Source: an uncultured Succinatimonas sp.
GTDB lineage: Bacteria; Pseudomonadota; Gammaproteobacteria; Enterobacterales; Succinivibrionaceae
Length of the DNA stretch: 50,829 nucleotides
Direction: 5' to 3'
Assembly: GCA_900317105.1 (NCBI GenBank)
Contig: ONFP01000009.1
Location: 1-50,829, forward strand
The translations under genes were made by a program, and so were the position numbers. A model generated the notes under the pieces. It did not search any database and was not told the DNA's origin. It worked only from the letters and a program-made list of their open reading frames with translations. Shown piece after piece: positions 25,854 to 34,854 of this stretch (position 1 is the first letter of the stretch; each line of letters begins with the position of its first letter).

Positions 25854-25874
25854 TTGAAGTCCATACTATCTTAG
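25854..25874 (+). CDS. Possible six-codon leader peptide upstream of the abgT-like gene
   Basis: A strong Shine-Dalgarno (aaggag) stands 6 nt before a TTG that opens the short frame TTG-AAG-TCC-ATA-CTA-TCT-TAG (M-K-S-I-L-S). The transporter ATG at 25885 begins 10 nt after this stop and has no Shine-Dalgarno of its own; its frame is closed directly upstream by TAA. Translation of the transporter may therefore depend on reinitiation after this mini-frame. This is inference from spacing. Confidence 0.4.
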   Translation: MKSILS

Positions 25875-25884
25875 CTGTAATTAA

Positions 25885-27456
25885 ATGACAGATTTTCACC
25901 CTCAGCCTAATCTCTTCAACCGGTTTTTAAACTGTGTCGAAAGACTTGGAAATAAACTTCCTCACATTACGATGCTTTTTATTTATGCTCTGATTCTGAC
26001 GATTTTTATCTCTTTCCTTCTTTCTTTTATCGATTTTGACTACATACATCCAACCTCCAAAGAGAAGATTCATATTTTAAATATGCTTGCTCCTGCTAAT
26101 CTTCTGGATCTGGTGGTAAATTCAGTCAAGAATTTCATGGGATTCCCTCCATTAGGTATTACCATTGTTGCAACATTGGGTATTGGTATTGCAGAGGGCT
26201 CAGGCTTTGTTAATGTGCTGATTAAAAAGTTCCTGTCGGTTACTCCAAGAAAGCTTCTGACTCCAACTGTTATTTTTATCTCTATTGTCTGTCATCTTGT
26301 ATCAGACAGTGCATATACTATTCTGATGCCAGTTTCTGCGCTGATGTTCTATTCCTGCGGCCGTCATCCTTTAGCCGGTATAGCTTGTTCTTTTGCCGGG
26401 CTTGCCGGAGGTTTCACCGCAAGTTTTACTCCTTCAGTAATCGATCCTGTTATGCAGAGCTTTACAGAGTCTGCCTCTCATATCATTGATCCAGAGTATT
26501 CCGTTAATGTTCTGTGTAACTATTTCTACGCTTTAGGCGGAACCATCTTTGTTATTCTTTCGGTCTGGTTTGTCACAGACAGGATTATTGAACCTAGACT
26601 TATGCAGACCATGCCTCTTGATCTTGATATTAAAGAGGATAAGACTTTAGCAGTAACACCTGTAAGTGCAGAAGAAAACCGAGCTTTTAAGATTGCAATT
26701 GGTACAGTGATAGCTCTTTTATCTTTCCTGTTTGTTCTATGCTACCCAGATAACTCTATGATGCGTGCTCCAGACGGTACTTTAACCTCTCCTAAGGCAC
26801 CTGTTATGATGGGGCTGGTTCCTCTGCTGTTTATCTTCTTCTCTCTGCCTGGCATTGTGTACGGTTACTCTGCAGGTACCTTTAAGAAAGCTAATGATGT
26901 GATTAAATCCATGGAACATATCATGAATATGCTGATTTCCTTCATAGTATTCTGCTTCTTTGCAGGACAGTTCCTGTATGTGTTCGGACACTCAAACATT
27001 GGCTCTCTGCTTGCAATTTCTGGTGCGGAGTTTCTCAAGAGCATGGGCTTGCCATCTGGAATTACTCTTTTAGGTATTATTATCCTGACCGGATGTCTGA
27101 ACCTTTTAATTACTTCTGCAACCTCAAAGTGGGCTATTCTATCAACAATCTTTGTACCAATGCTGATGATGCTTGGAATTTCTCCAGAGCTCACTCAGGC
27201 TGCCTTTAGGGTATCTGATTCTGCTGTAAACGTATGTACTCCTATGTTTGCCTTCTATCCTCTACTGATTTCATATTGTCAGCGTTACTGCAAGAAAGCA
27301 GGAGTTGGAACATTAAGTTCAATGATGCTGCCTTATACCTTTGTTCTTATGTTTGTTCTTACCGTAGTGCTGTATATTTACTGGTTCATTGGTATACCTC
27401 TTGGATTCCAGAGCGGTTATGACTATCCATCTACTATGTTCCCTCAGGTGCATTAA
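25885..27456 (+). CDS. AbgT-family transporter (p-aminobenzoyl-glutamate transporter-like)
   Basis: AbgT proteins move p-aminobenzoyl-glutamate or export sulfonamides across the inner membrane. The 523 residues begin with the family pattern of a short cytoplasmic segment (VERLGNKLPHITMLFIYA in place of E. coli VERIGNKVPHPFLLFIY), then about 11-13 membrane segments. Family-like blocks are FPPLGITIVATLGIGIAEGSG, SDSAYTILMPV, GRHPLAGIACSFAGLAGGF and LITSATSKWAILS, given here as separate recognisable stretches. The start at 25885 follows an in-frame TAA and lacks a Shine-Dalgarno; see the leader entry. The stop is 9 nt before pepT, so the pair is one operon. That pairing suggests the substrate may be a peptide or an amide-linked amino acid cleaved by PepT. 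The substrate is unproven. Confidence 0.9.
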   Translation: MTDFHPQPNLFNRFLNCVERLGNKLPHITMLFIYALILTIFISFLLSFIDFDYIHPTSKEKIHILNMLAPANLLDLVVNSVKNFMGFPPLGITIVATLGIGIAEGSGFVNVLIKKFLSVTPRKLLTPTVIFISIVCHLVSDSAYTILMPVSALMFYSCGRHPLAGIACSFAGLAGGFTASFTPSVIDPVMQSFTESASHIIDPEYSVNVLCNYFYALGGTIFVILSVWFVTDRIIEPRLMQTMPLDLDIKEDKTLAVTPVSAEENRAFKIAIGTVIALLSFLFVLCYPDNSMMRAPDGTLTSPKAPVMMGLVPLLFIFFSLPGIVYGYSAGTFKKANDVIKSMEHIMNMLISFIVFCFFAGQFLYVFGHSNIGSLLAISGAEFLKSMGLPSGITLLGIIILTGCLNLLITSATSKWAILSTIFVPMLMMLGISPELTQAAFRVSDSAVNVCTPMFAFYPLLISYCQRYCKKAGVGTLSSMMLPYTFVLMFVLTVVLYIYWFIGIPLGFQSGYDYPSTMFPQVH

Positions 27457-27465
27457 GGAGAATTC

Positions 27466-28692
27466 ATGGATCTTATAAAAAGTCTTACAGACAGATTCTT
27501 TCGTTACGTGTCGATTCCCTCACAGTCCGATGCTGCAGTAAAAACAGTTCCAACTTCAAAGGGGCAGACTGAGCTTGCCAATTTGCTTGCAGATGAGCTT
27601 AAAGACCTTGGTGTGTCTTCTGTATCTGTAGATGAGCACAGCTGTGTCTATGGAACTTTAAAAGGTAACTGCAAAGGTCCAGTGGTTGGTTTTTTAGCCC
27701 ATTTAGATACTGTGAATGTATCTTTAAGTCCAATAATTCATCCTCAGATCATTCATTATGATGGAGGAGATGTTGTTCTTAACAAAGAGAAGAATATTGT
27801 CTTAAAACTCTCAGAGTACCCTGAACTTGGGAGTTTTGCCGGAGAGGATATTATTTTTTCTGATGGAACTTCTGTTTTGGGCGCTGATGACAAATCTGCA
27901 ATAGCCAACATCATGACTATGCTTGAAGTTCTGAAAAATGATCCTTCCATAAAACATCCTGAACTTAAGATAGCCTTTGTTCCTGATGAGGAAATTGGTC
28001 TTTTAGGTTCAAAGTGCATGGATCTTGAAAAGTTCAAGGTTGACTTTGCATATACCATAGACTGCTCAGGTGTTGGTGAGATAGTGTATGAGACTTTTAA
28101 TGCCGGTACCGTAAAAATAAGGATCAAAGGTGTAAGTGCTCATCCTATGTCAGCTAAAAATGTGCTTGTAAATCCACTTCTGGTTGCTCATGACTTTATT
28201 TCAATGTTTGACCGAGGTCAGACTCCTGAGCATACAGAAGGCAGGGAGGGCTACTGGTGGTTTAGCGGTATGAACGCAGATCCTCTTTACTGTGATTTGA
28301 GCATGCTGATCCGTGATCACGACAAAAAACTCTACGAATGGCGAAAGCAGTACGTCAGAGATGCGGTTGAAATTCTAAAAAAACGTTATCCAAAGGCTGA
28401 AATCTCATTTGATATTACTGATACCTATGAGAATATTGCTAATAACGTTAAGCGTGAAGACCCTCCTGTAGCCATGCTTTATCAGGCTTTAGATGAACTT
28501 GGAATAAACAGTGTTACCTATGCAATGAGAGGCGGTACTGACGGTTCTCAGCTATCCACCAAAGGAATTGTTACTCCAAATTACTTCACTGGAGCATTTA
28601 ATTTCCACAGTAACTGTGAATTTCTGCCTTTATCGTCTTTTAAAAAATCATGTGAGGTTACCTTAAAGCTTATTGAGCTTTCCTGTAGATAA
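27466..28692 (+). CDS. pepT: Peptidase T (tripeptide aminopeptidase)
   Basis: PepT is a cytoplasmic di-zinc aminopeptidase of the M20 family that removes the N-terminal residue from tripeptides. The 408 residues match the E. coli length. Visible motifs are the zinc ligand His79 and Asp81 in FLAHLDT, the bridging Asp in LGADDKSA, the catalytic Glu pair in PDEEIG, and RGGTDGSQLS near the C-terminus. The Shine-Dalgarno aaggag overlaps the end of the transporter gene, and the gap is 9 nt, so expression is coupled to the AbgT-like transporter. A large hairpin terminator follows. Both genes look intact. Confidence 0.95.
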   Translation: MDLIKSLTDRFFRYVSIPSQSDAAVKTVPTSKGQTELANLLADELKDLGVSSVSVDEHSCVYGTLKGNCKGPVVGFLAHLDTVNVSLSPIIHPQIIHYDGGDVVLNKEKNIVLKLSEYPELGSFAGEDIIFSDGTSVLGADDKSAIANIMTMLEVLKNDPSIKHPELKIAFVPDEEIGLLGSKCMDLEKFKVDFAYTIDCSGVGEIVYETFNAGTVKIRIKGVSAHPMSAKNVLVNPLLVAHDFISMFDRGQTPEHTEGREGYWWFSGMNADPLYCDLSMLIRDHDKKLYEWRKQYVRDAVEILKKRYPKAEISFDITDTYENIANNVKREDPPVAMLYQALDELGINSVTYAMRGGTDGSQLSTKGIVTPNYFTGAFNFHSNCEFLPLSSFKKSCEVTLKLIELSCR

Positions 28693-28712
28693 ATAACATT
28701 TAAAAAGCACAT

Positions 28713-28768
28713 CAGAGGACTGTATGGTATGAGTTGTGATGATTCTGTCGCAGTCCTCTGTTTTTTTT
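28713..28768 (+). terminator. Terminator of the abgT-pepT operon
   Basis: A perfect 10-bp stem CAGAGGACTG/CAGTCCTCTG (28713-28722 and 28751-28760) encloses a 28-nt loop and is followed by eight T's. Confidence 0.88.
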
Positions 28769-28819
28769 AATTTCGTTAAATTTAGAGATAATTCTTTTTT
28801 TTTATCAACGAGTAAGTCA

Positions 28820-28825
28820 TATAAT
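28820..28825 (+). promoter_or_regulatory. Possible -10 element of the first DUF945-like gene
   Basis: A perfect TATAAT lies 72 nt upstream of the start codon. The -35 position holds only T's, so the assignment is weak. Confidence 0.3.
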
Positions 28826-28897
28826 CGGAGAAGATAACAATTATTTTCAAACATAAGGTTTTCCAAAATCTGCAAAAAGTCAGGTTGGAGGTGGATT

Positions 28898-30193
28898 ATG
28901 AAGAAATTTATAGTATTTCTCTTGGTGTTTGTCTGTGTCCTGTATATCGGTATCTGCTACATTACTGGCTCGCTTATTGAATCAAATCTTGCTAATTCAC
29001 AAAAATACATTGAATCTTCTGATGCAGAACTGTTAAAAGGTGTAAAACTCAGTTATATTTCTAAATCATCTGGACTTTATAACCGTGAAGGTGATTATGT
29101 AATTGAGTCTCCTGTGTTTGGAAAATCTGTCTGTCCAACCTCAATTTACTCGGGATTTCTTCATGCCAATGTAAAGCTGAACGTTGATGAGCTTGTGGCA
29201 AATCTTGCCCGCAAGAATATTGTGCTGCCAGCCTCTTTTGATACTAAAACTTCAAACGGTGTGATTGAGGCTGATGTTAATGTCCTTTCATTAAAGGCTG
29301 TAGCAACCGCAGATCTCTCTTCAAAATATCAGAAGAACCGTTATAAGGATTTCTCCTTAAAGCTTATCTCAAATGTTGATTCTTCGTTTAATCCGGAGGC
29401 TACTATAGCTGTAAGCAACTTTAAGAATCCTGCTCTTTTTTCATGTGATAGCTTTAACTACAAGGGTAATATTGAGGGACTTATTTCAATTTCCTCTCTT
29501 GGTAAGGGGAAATTCAGCGGTAAGAATCTTGGATATGAAAAGTATGTTTTAGATAATCTTGAAGGAGAATACAGAACCTATGAATACGAGAATGGAATCT
29601 TCAAGCTTTATGTAAAGGCTATAGGCCAGGGCGTAACCGAGCATCTTAGCCGCTTTGATTTTGAAGGCTCCTTTTCATCCTTTAACCTTGATAAGATCTT
29701 ATCTTCTGATAAGTACAAAAAGAATGCTGCAGATGAATCTCTGGATATAATTCTATCTGATCTTAGCGATGCACAGATTGATAAATTCAATTTCTCTCTC
29801 TCAAGAAACTTTGCTAAGCGTCTTTTTTCCGAGAACTCTGCTGATATTCCTTTCCAGTCAAACGGCAGCTTTAAATTCAAGTATGCAACTGTTCCTCAGA
29901 GTCTGAATGGAGTTCTGCATATCGGCACCAATACTCTTAAAGGTTTAGGTTTCCTACTAAAGGATCAGGGGAACGGTTATTACGGTACTGATCTTGTTAT
30001 TAAAAATGGACAATACCAGCTGGGAGATTTTTCCTTATCATCAGATTTTCTCAAGAACTCTGCTATCAATGGCCTGATTGAGAAAATCAAGCTTGAAGAT
30101 AAACTTAATCTGAAAGGAGAAAAAATTGAAAAGGAATTGAATAAATTAGATGACAAGATTAAAAATTCTAATATATTCAAGATGATCAGATAA
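28898..30193 (+). CDS. YdgA/DUF945-like envelope protein, copy 1
   Basis: This 431-residue protein has one N-terminal hydrophobic segment (about 4-24, signal anchor or uncleaved signal) followed by a long beta-rich domain, ending in a Lys/Asn-rich tail. The pattern fits E. coli YdgA and the DUF945 family, whose role is unknown. The protein most likely projects into the periplasm. A good Shine-Dalgarno (ggagg) precedes the ATG. It is followed after a terminator by a second, distantly similar gene. Family assignment is by layout and recalled pattern, not by alignment. Confidence 0.6.
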   Translation: MKKFIVFLLVFVCVLYIGICYITGSLIESNLANSQKYIESSDAELLKGVKLSYISKSSGLYNREGDYVIESPVFGKSVCPTSIYSGFLHANVKLNVDELVANLARKNIVLPASFDTKTSNGVIEADVNVLSLKAVATADLSSKYQKNRYKDFSLKLISNVDSSFNPEATIAVSNFKNPALFSCDSFNYKGNIEGLISISSLGKGKFSGKNLGYEKYVLDNLEGEYRTYEYENGIFKLYVKAIGQGVTEHLSRFDFEGSFSSFNLDKILSSDKYKKNAADESLDIILSDLSDAQIDKFNFSLSRNFAKRLFSENSADIPFQSNGSFKFKYATVPQSLNGVLHIGTNTLKGLGFLLKDQGNGYYGTDLVIKNGQYQLGDFSLSSDFLKNSAINGLIEKIKLEDKLNLKGEKIEKELNKLDDKIKNSNIFKMIR

Positions 30194-30272
30194 GTAAAAA
30201 AGGATATGATCCCTACTGTCTGCATTATTGTCTATTATTTTTTCTAATTCAGATATAAGCTAAACGTAGTTT

Positions 30273-30302
30273 AATCTCGGAAGTTCAATCCGAGATTTTT
30301 CT
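30273..30302 (+). terminator. Terminator between the DUF945-like genes
   Basis: AATCTCGGA/TCCGAGATT (30273-30281 and 30289-30297) forms a perfect 9-bp stem with a 7-nt loop followed by TTTCTTT. It lies only 43 nt before the next start codon, so partial read-through probably feeds the second gene. Confidence 0.8.
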
Positions 30303-30344
30303 TTGAATGCCGCAACTGCGGAATATTTTGAGGCTAAATTTTTC

Positions 30345-31493
30345 ATGGCAAATAAATTAGTATTGTTTTCAGCCGGAGCTGTTGTTATCGCTGCTGCAGT
30401 TTATGCCGGTGGTGTTTATTATACAGGTGTTAAAGTCAATGAATACCTCAGCGGTATTGAAAACAATGAAACAATCAGCAAACAGCTTAGTTATTATCTT
30501 CCAGGCTCAAATTTAAGCTGCAAGGTAGACAAGGATTCTTTCTTTACAGAGAAGGGCAGTTTTATTCTTTCTGTCGAGGATGAAAGTGTAAAGATCCCAT
30601 TTACCATCAACAAGGGCTTTGGCTCTGCTAAAACCATCATTGGTACAGATGAATTTGTTTCTTTAGTAGAAAAGAATGATGCAATCAAGTTTGCTCCAAA
30701 TACTGTGAAGGCTGATCTTGAGTTTGATTCTTCTGTATTCTCTTCAAAGATCAAAGGTCATGGCAGACTGCAGGCTGATTATCAGGATAACTCTAAGGGC
30801 AAGCTAGATTCTGTTCTGGATGTGGATTTAACCTCAGATGAAAATGTAATCTCTCATCTTAATATCAGGAATCTTCAGGATGGAAAATCCTTCTCGGTTA
30901 AAGAAATTGATATGTCTGGCAATATGCAGGGAATAACCGATCTAAAGAGTATTGGTAATTCCTCTGTTGTCATAAAGGGCTTTGAAGCAATGCCCTATAA
31001 ATTTGATAACCTAAAGTTAACTTCACAGGCTGTAAATCAGACAAAAGAAGGTGATTTCGACATGAATATCACCTTAAGCGGAGATGATTTATTCGGTTAT
31101 CTTCAGAACTATGATATTGATTTCACTTTATCAAAGTTCAATACAGATGTCCTTGAAAAGGCCTCTCAGAATGCTGCTGTTGATGATGGTTCTTATCAGG
31201 AGGTCTTAAAGTCTCTCAATTCTCTTACTGTAAACAAGCTTAATGGCAGAGTAGGTAAAATCGTTGCCTTCTTTACTGGAATTCAGAACGTTGATCAGTT
31301 CAATTTAACCTCTGGCGGTAAGTTTACATGGAACCTTGAGGAAGGAATGGATTCTCTGAAGGGCAATCTAACAGTTAAGTCTGATTCTAACAAGAATGCA
31401 GAGCAGTTTTTTGTTGAGAAGAACGGCGCATTTGAATCTGAGCTTGCAATTGAAAATGGTCGTTTAACTGTAAACGGCAAGCCTTTCCTATAA
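30345..31493 (+). CDS. YdgA/DUF945-like envelope protein, copy 2
   Basis: The protein starts at MANKLVLF (ATG 30345, with gagg 11 nt upstream); the frame is open from 30303 but the longer start lacks a ribosome site. The 382 residues have one hydrophobic N-terminal segment (about 4-24) and a long periplasmic-type beta-rich domain. Shared layout with the preceding gene (short N-terminal anchor, similar length, conserved DIDFTLSKFN-like block against FDFEGSFSSFN) suggests an old duplication. The function is unknown. No separate promoter could be placed in the 43 nt behind the upstream terminator. Confidence 0.6.
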   Translation: MANKLVLFSAGAVVIAAAVYAGGVYYTGVKVNEYLSGIENNETISKQLSYYLPGSNLSCKVDKDSFFTEKGSFILSVEDESVKIPFTINKGFGSAKTIIGTDEFVSLVEKNDAIKFAPNTVKADLEFDSSVFSSKIKGHGRLQADYQDNSKGKLDSVLDVDLTSDENVISHLNIRNLQDGKSFSVKEIDMSGNMQGITDLKSIGNSSVVIKGFEAMPYKFDNLKLTSQAVNQTKEGDFDMNITLSGDDLFGYLQNYDIDFTLSKFNTDVLEKASQNAAVDDGSYQEVLKSLNSLTVNKLNGRVGKIVAFFTGIQNVDQFNLTSGGKFTWNLEEGMDSLKGNLTVKSDSNKNAEQFFVEKNGAFESELAIENGRLTVNGKPFL

Positions 31494-31526
31494 TAAACTT
31501 AGATTCATAGATTTCTGTAAAAGAAT

Positions 31527-31572
31527 AAAGCTTCTGAATCTGTAAATAAAACAGGCAGAAGCTTTTGTTTTG
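31527..31572 (+). terminator. Terminator after the second DUF945-like gene
   Basis: AAAGCTTCTG (31527-31536) pairs with CAGAAGCTTT (31556-31565) and is followed by TGTTTTG. Confidence 0.8.
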
Positions 31573-31655
31573 ATTATTGTTAGTTTAAGGCTAATATTTC
31601 AGATTAATATCAGTTAATTTGGACTTAATTTCTTTATCGATAAAAATAAGTTTTA

Positions 31656-31661
31656 TATAAT
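31656..31661 (+). promoter_or_regulatory. Possible -10 element of the metallophosphoesterase gene
   Basis: A perfect TATAAT lies 61 nt upstream of the start codon, with only a weak TTTATC at the -35 position 17 nt upstream. Confidence 0.35.
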
Positions 31662-31722
31662 TTTGTGGTAATAAAATACAGAATCGTTAACATTATATAA
31701 AAACAAGAACAAACTATATCTT

Positions 31723-32922
31723 ATGAACATTCTTCTTCTTTCTATTATCCCTGTATTACAGTTCGTTTTCGTATATTTCCTGTTTCTAAAACCTATTCAG
31801 AAATACTCCTTTATATTCAGAAAACTTTTCTTTGTGCTGTTGGGAATAAGTGCTTTAAATGGGTATCTGTATATCTTCTTTAAGATGACAACAGCTTACT
31901 TTGGTATTCCAAAGTGGCTGGTGATGATTGTTCTAAATATATTCTGGGCGATGGCTGTTCTATGTATTCTCATCGGTATCCGTTTAGTTCTGAACTTCCT
32001 ATTCAAGCTTTTAAGAAGAAATTTCTCTGTTAATCTGTTTAAGCCTGAATCTGTGATTCTAGGCTTGTTCATGACGGCCTTGAGTTTTTATATTTCAGCT
32101 GTTGCCGTAAGTAATGGTTTCGTTCCTCCCGTAATAAGAAACTATACCTTTACTGTAGATAAACTCTCAGTAGAGAATAGCGGATTAAAGATAGTTCAGC
32201 TTTCTGATCTCCACATAGACGGAATAGCAACAAAGAGTGAAATCAGAGATATTGTTGACAGGGTAAATGAACAGAAACCCGATCTTGTTTTAATTACAGG
32301 CGATTTTGTAGATGGCAAGGTTTCTGATTTAAAGGATGTTACCGATATTCTTTTTGCTCTGGATTCAAAATACGGTGTGTATGCTGTACCAGGAAATCAT
32401 GAATATTATTCAGATTACAGGAAATGGCTAGAGCATTTTGAGAAAGGCGGAATTAAGTTTCTAGAGAATAATAACATCTCAGTCAAGGATTACGCTCAGA
32501 ATAATGTGTTAAATCTCTGTGGTATTACTGATCCTACTGCAGAACACTACAACATGACTGAACCAAGTATCAAAGATGCATTAGTTGGCGTTGATAATTC
32601 TGTTCCTACTATATTCATGTCCCATCGTCCTAAGTTTGCAGTTCAGCTTCAGGAATTCTCTGATCTTACTTTATGTGGACACACTCATGGTGGTTTTATG
32701 CCCGGTATCGACATACTGGTCGGTCTTTTGAATGAAGGAATGACTCACGGACTTTATAAGCTTGGAAAAGAGAAGGTGATTGTTTCTTCAGGAACCCGTA
32801 TCAATACAGCTTCTGCTTTCAGAATCTTCAATAAGCCGGTAATTAATATCATTGTTCTTGAGTCTCCTAAGGCTCATAGAAATCTCAGTTCTAAAAATTT
32901 CTCTGTCTATTTTGAGAGTTAG
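31723..32922 (+). CDS. Membrane-anchored metallophosphoesterase (YkuE/YaeI-like)
   Basis: Residues 1-135 hold about four hydrophobic segments. The calcineurin-like phosphoesterase domain follows, with LSDLHIDG (metal site 1), LITGDFVDG, VPGNHEYY, MSHRP and GHTHGG in the canonical order. The C-terminal part resembles the YkuE/YaeI group, which hydrolyses UDP-2,3-diacylglucosamine or related phosphoesters at the membrane; the substrate here is not known. At 399 residues it is typical of the membrane-spanning form. No Shine-Dalgarno of any strength is visible before the ATG. It is transcribed alone. Confidence 0.88.
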   Translation: MNILLLSIIPVLQFVFVYFLFLKPIQKYSFIFRKLFFVLLGISALNGYLYIFFKMTTAYFGIPKWLVMIVLNIFWAMAVLCILIGIRLVLNFLFKLLRRNFSVNLFKPESVILGLFMTALSFYISAVAVSNGFVPPVIRNYTFTVDKLSVENSGLKIVQLSDLHIDGIATKSEIRDIVDRVNEQKPDLVLITGDFVDGKVSDLKDVTDILFALDSKYGVYAVPGNHEYYSDYRKWLEHFEKGGIKFLENNNISVKDYAQNNVLNLCGITDPTAEHYNMTEPSIKDALVGVDNSVPTIFMSHRPKFAVQLQEFSDLTLCGHTHGGFMPGIDILVGLLNEGMTHGLYKLGKEKVIVSSGTRINTASAFRIFNKPVINIIVLESPKAHRNLSSKNFSVYFES

Positions 32923-32928
32923 TTTTTT

Positions 32929-32960
32929 ATTCTGCCATGAGAAAATAATCATGGCAGAAT
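32929..32960. repeat. Perfect 12-bp inverted repeat after the phosphoesterase gene
   Basis: ATTCTGCCATGA and TCATGGCAGAAT are separated by 8 nt. The T-run lies upstream of the stem, not after it, so it is not a standard terminator. It may be a 3' stabilising hairpin or an operator for the chemoreceptor gene. Confidence 0.5.
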
Positions 32961-33107
32961 TCTGCTAGTCTGATCATATTTTTGTGTTGTTTAATATATT
33001 TTACCTTTCTTCATTCACATTTTTAAATCTTCACTTACCCATTTTCAATGCATTGTTTTTAATATTATTTATACTCAAAGATAGGTTTTGAATTTTGGAG
33101 AAATCTT

Positions 33108-34718
33108 ATGGGCTTCTTTGAAAGACTATCTGTTCGTGGGAAGGTAATGGGTGGTTTTGCTGTTGTAATTATATTTACAATCCTTATCTCTATTGTATCT
33201 GTCCTGATAATGCTGAATTTTAATTCAGCCTCTTCTTATGCTCACGAGGTTCTGACTGTAAGACGTGTTACATTGGTAACAGTTCGAGAAATGATCGATA
33301 CCATGCACGATGATCTTTTCATGTCGCAGGAGGAACTTGAAAACAATACTCCCGAACTATTGAAGGGGATTGAAGAGAAGGTTAATGCCGTTTCTGCTAA
33401 AGTAAATGCTTTAAGAGGAAGAACTACTCCTGAGCAGACAGCAATTATCAAGAATTCTATTGCAGAGTATGAGAACCTGTATCGAAACGAATATCTTCCA
33501 GCTTTAGCCGCTAAGGATCTTCAAAAGATGCATCATGTTTTCTCTCTCAAGATGCAGAAACTTAAGATTGCCGCAGACAAGGCCTGCAATACTATAGTCG
33601 AGACTCAGATTGCTAATGGTGTTTCCAAGATTGAGGAAAATACCTCATATACTCCAATATATGGAATTCTTATTGCTTCTGCCTGTGCCACTGTTCTTGC
33701 TATTCTTATTGCCATGGTGGTATCAAGCTATACTGTTAAGAATCTTCGCACAGCATTAAATGCATCAAGCTTAATTGCAAATGGAGATCTTTCAAAACCT
33801 GTAAAGACAACTTCTAAAGATGAATTTGGAAAGCTTCTAGATGCAGTTGAGAAAATGAGACTTCAGCTTAATGATCTTGTTGGTAAGATTAAGTCCTCTG
33901 TAGGTCAGGCAGTATCAGATTTCGGTTCTATCAATGATATAACTATGGTTATTGATGAATCTGCCCGTTCTAATGAATCAAAGGCAATGACTGTGGCTGC
34001 AGCTTCTGATGAGATGGTTTCAACAACGGGAGATATCGCTAAGAACTGTCAGACTGCCGCTGTAACCGCTGATGAGAGTAACAAGAGTACACAGGATGGT
34101 GTTAACAAGGTTCATCTGACTATCAATGCAATTCGTGATCAGGTTGAAAAATCAAAGAATGACGCAATACTTGTATCTCGCCTGGTAGAACAGTCTCAAA
34201 AGATCGGTACTATAGTTCAGACAATTGAAGATATTGCTTCTCAGACTAATCTGTTGGCTCTTAATGCGGCAATTGAAGCTGCCCGTGCAGGTGAAGCCGG
34301 TAAGGGATTTGCTGTGGTTGCAGACGAAGTTCGTTCTCTGGCTTCAAGAACCTCTGGTTCAACCTCTGAAATTACCAAGATGGTTGCTGAGATTCAGAAT
34401 GACGCTAATACCGCAAATGACAGTATGACTGCCTCTGTTGAACATATGGGGGAATTAGCTTCCCAGACAGAAGAAGTTGAAAATTTATTGTCCAGCATTA
34501 TTGAAAATGTTAATTCTGTTAATACTCAGATTGCTCAGATTGCAACTGCTGCTGAACAGCAGACAACCGCGACTTCTGAGATCTCATCCAATATGCAGAG
34601 TATTACCAATGAGTCTCAGAATCTGACAGAGAATGTGAGAACGGCACAGGGAACAGTAAACTCCTCAGTTGATAATCTGAATTCCTTAAAGGCAATGGTT
34701 GACAGGTTTATTGTGTAA
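33108..34718 (+). CDS. Methyl-accepting chemotaxis protein
   Basis: This chemoreceptor signals to CheA and CheW. The 536 residues have TM1 (about 14-36), a periplasmic four-helix-bundle type sensor (about 37-185), TM2 (about 186-206), a HAMP domain (about 208-260) and the signalling domain with the highly conserved hairpin tip around [21 protein letters not shown] (split here: [21 protein letters not shown]). There is no C-terminal pentapeptide of the NWETF kind, so adaptation enzymes must bind elsewhere. The ligand is unknown. It stands alone with a ggag ribosome site and ends at a bidirectional terminator. No sigma-28 promoter was recognised upstream. Confidence 0.95.
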   Translation: MGFFERLSVRGKVMGGFAVVIIFTILISIVSVLIMLNFNSASSYAHEVLTVRRVTLVTVREMIDTMHDDLFMSQEELENNTPELLKGIEEKVNAVSAKVNALRGRTTPEQTAIIKNSIAEYENLYRNEYLPALAAKDLQKMHHVFSLKMQKLKIAADKACNTIVETQIANGVSKIEENTSYTPIYGILIASACATVLAILIAMVVSSYTVKNLRTALNASSLIANGDLSKPVKTTSKDEFGKLLDAVEKMRLQLNDLVGKIKSSVGQAVSDFGSINDITMVIDESARSNESKAMTVAAASDEMVSTTGDIAKNCQTAAVTADESNKSTQDGVNKVHLTINAIRDQVEKSKNDAILVSRLVEQSQKIGTIVQTIEDIASQTNLLALNAAIEAARAGEAGKGFAVVADEVRSLASRTSGSTSEITKMVAEIQNDANTANDSMTASVEHMGELASQTEEVENLLSSIIENVNSVNTQIAQIATAAEQQTTATSEISSNMQSITNESQNLTENVRTAQGTVNSSVDNLNSLKAMVDRFIV

Positions 34719-34741
34719 CTATATAAGGAAAACTTTATTTG

Positions 34742-34784
34742 AAAAAAATCAGAGAGTGCTTAATGTGTTCTCTGATTTTTTTTG
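34742..34784. terminator. Bidirectional terminator between chemoreceptor gene and xanP
   Basis: AAAAATCAGAGA (34744-34755) pairs with TCTCTGATTTTT (34769-34780) around 13 nt, with T-runs downstream on both strands. It can end both convergent transcripts. Confidence 0.88.
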
Positions 34785-34854
34785 TTAGTTATTATGAGAT
34801 AACTACTCTGGGGAAGGATTCTTGGACTTGAGTCCGAGAAAGAAAAAGCTGTAA

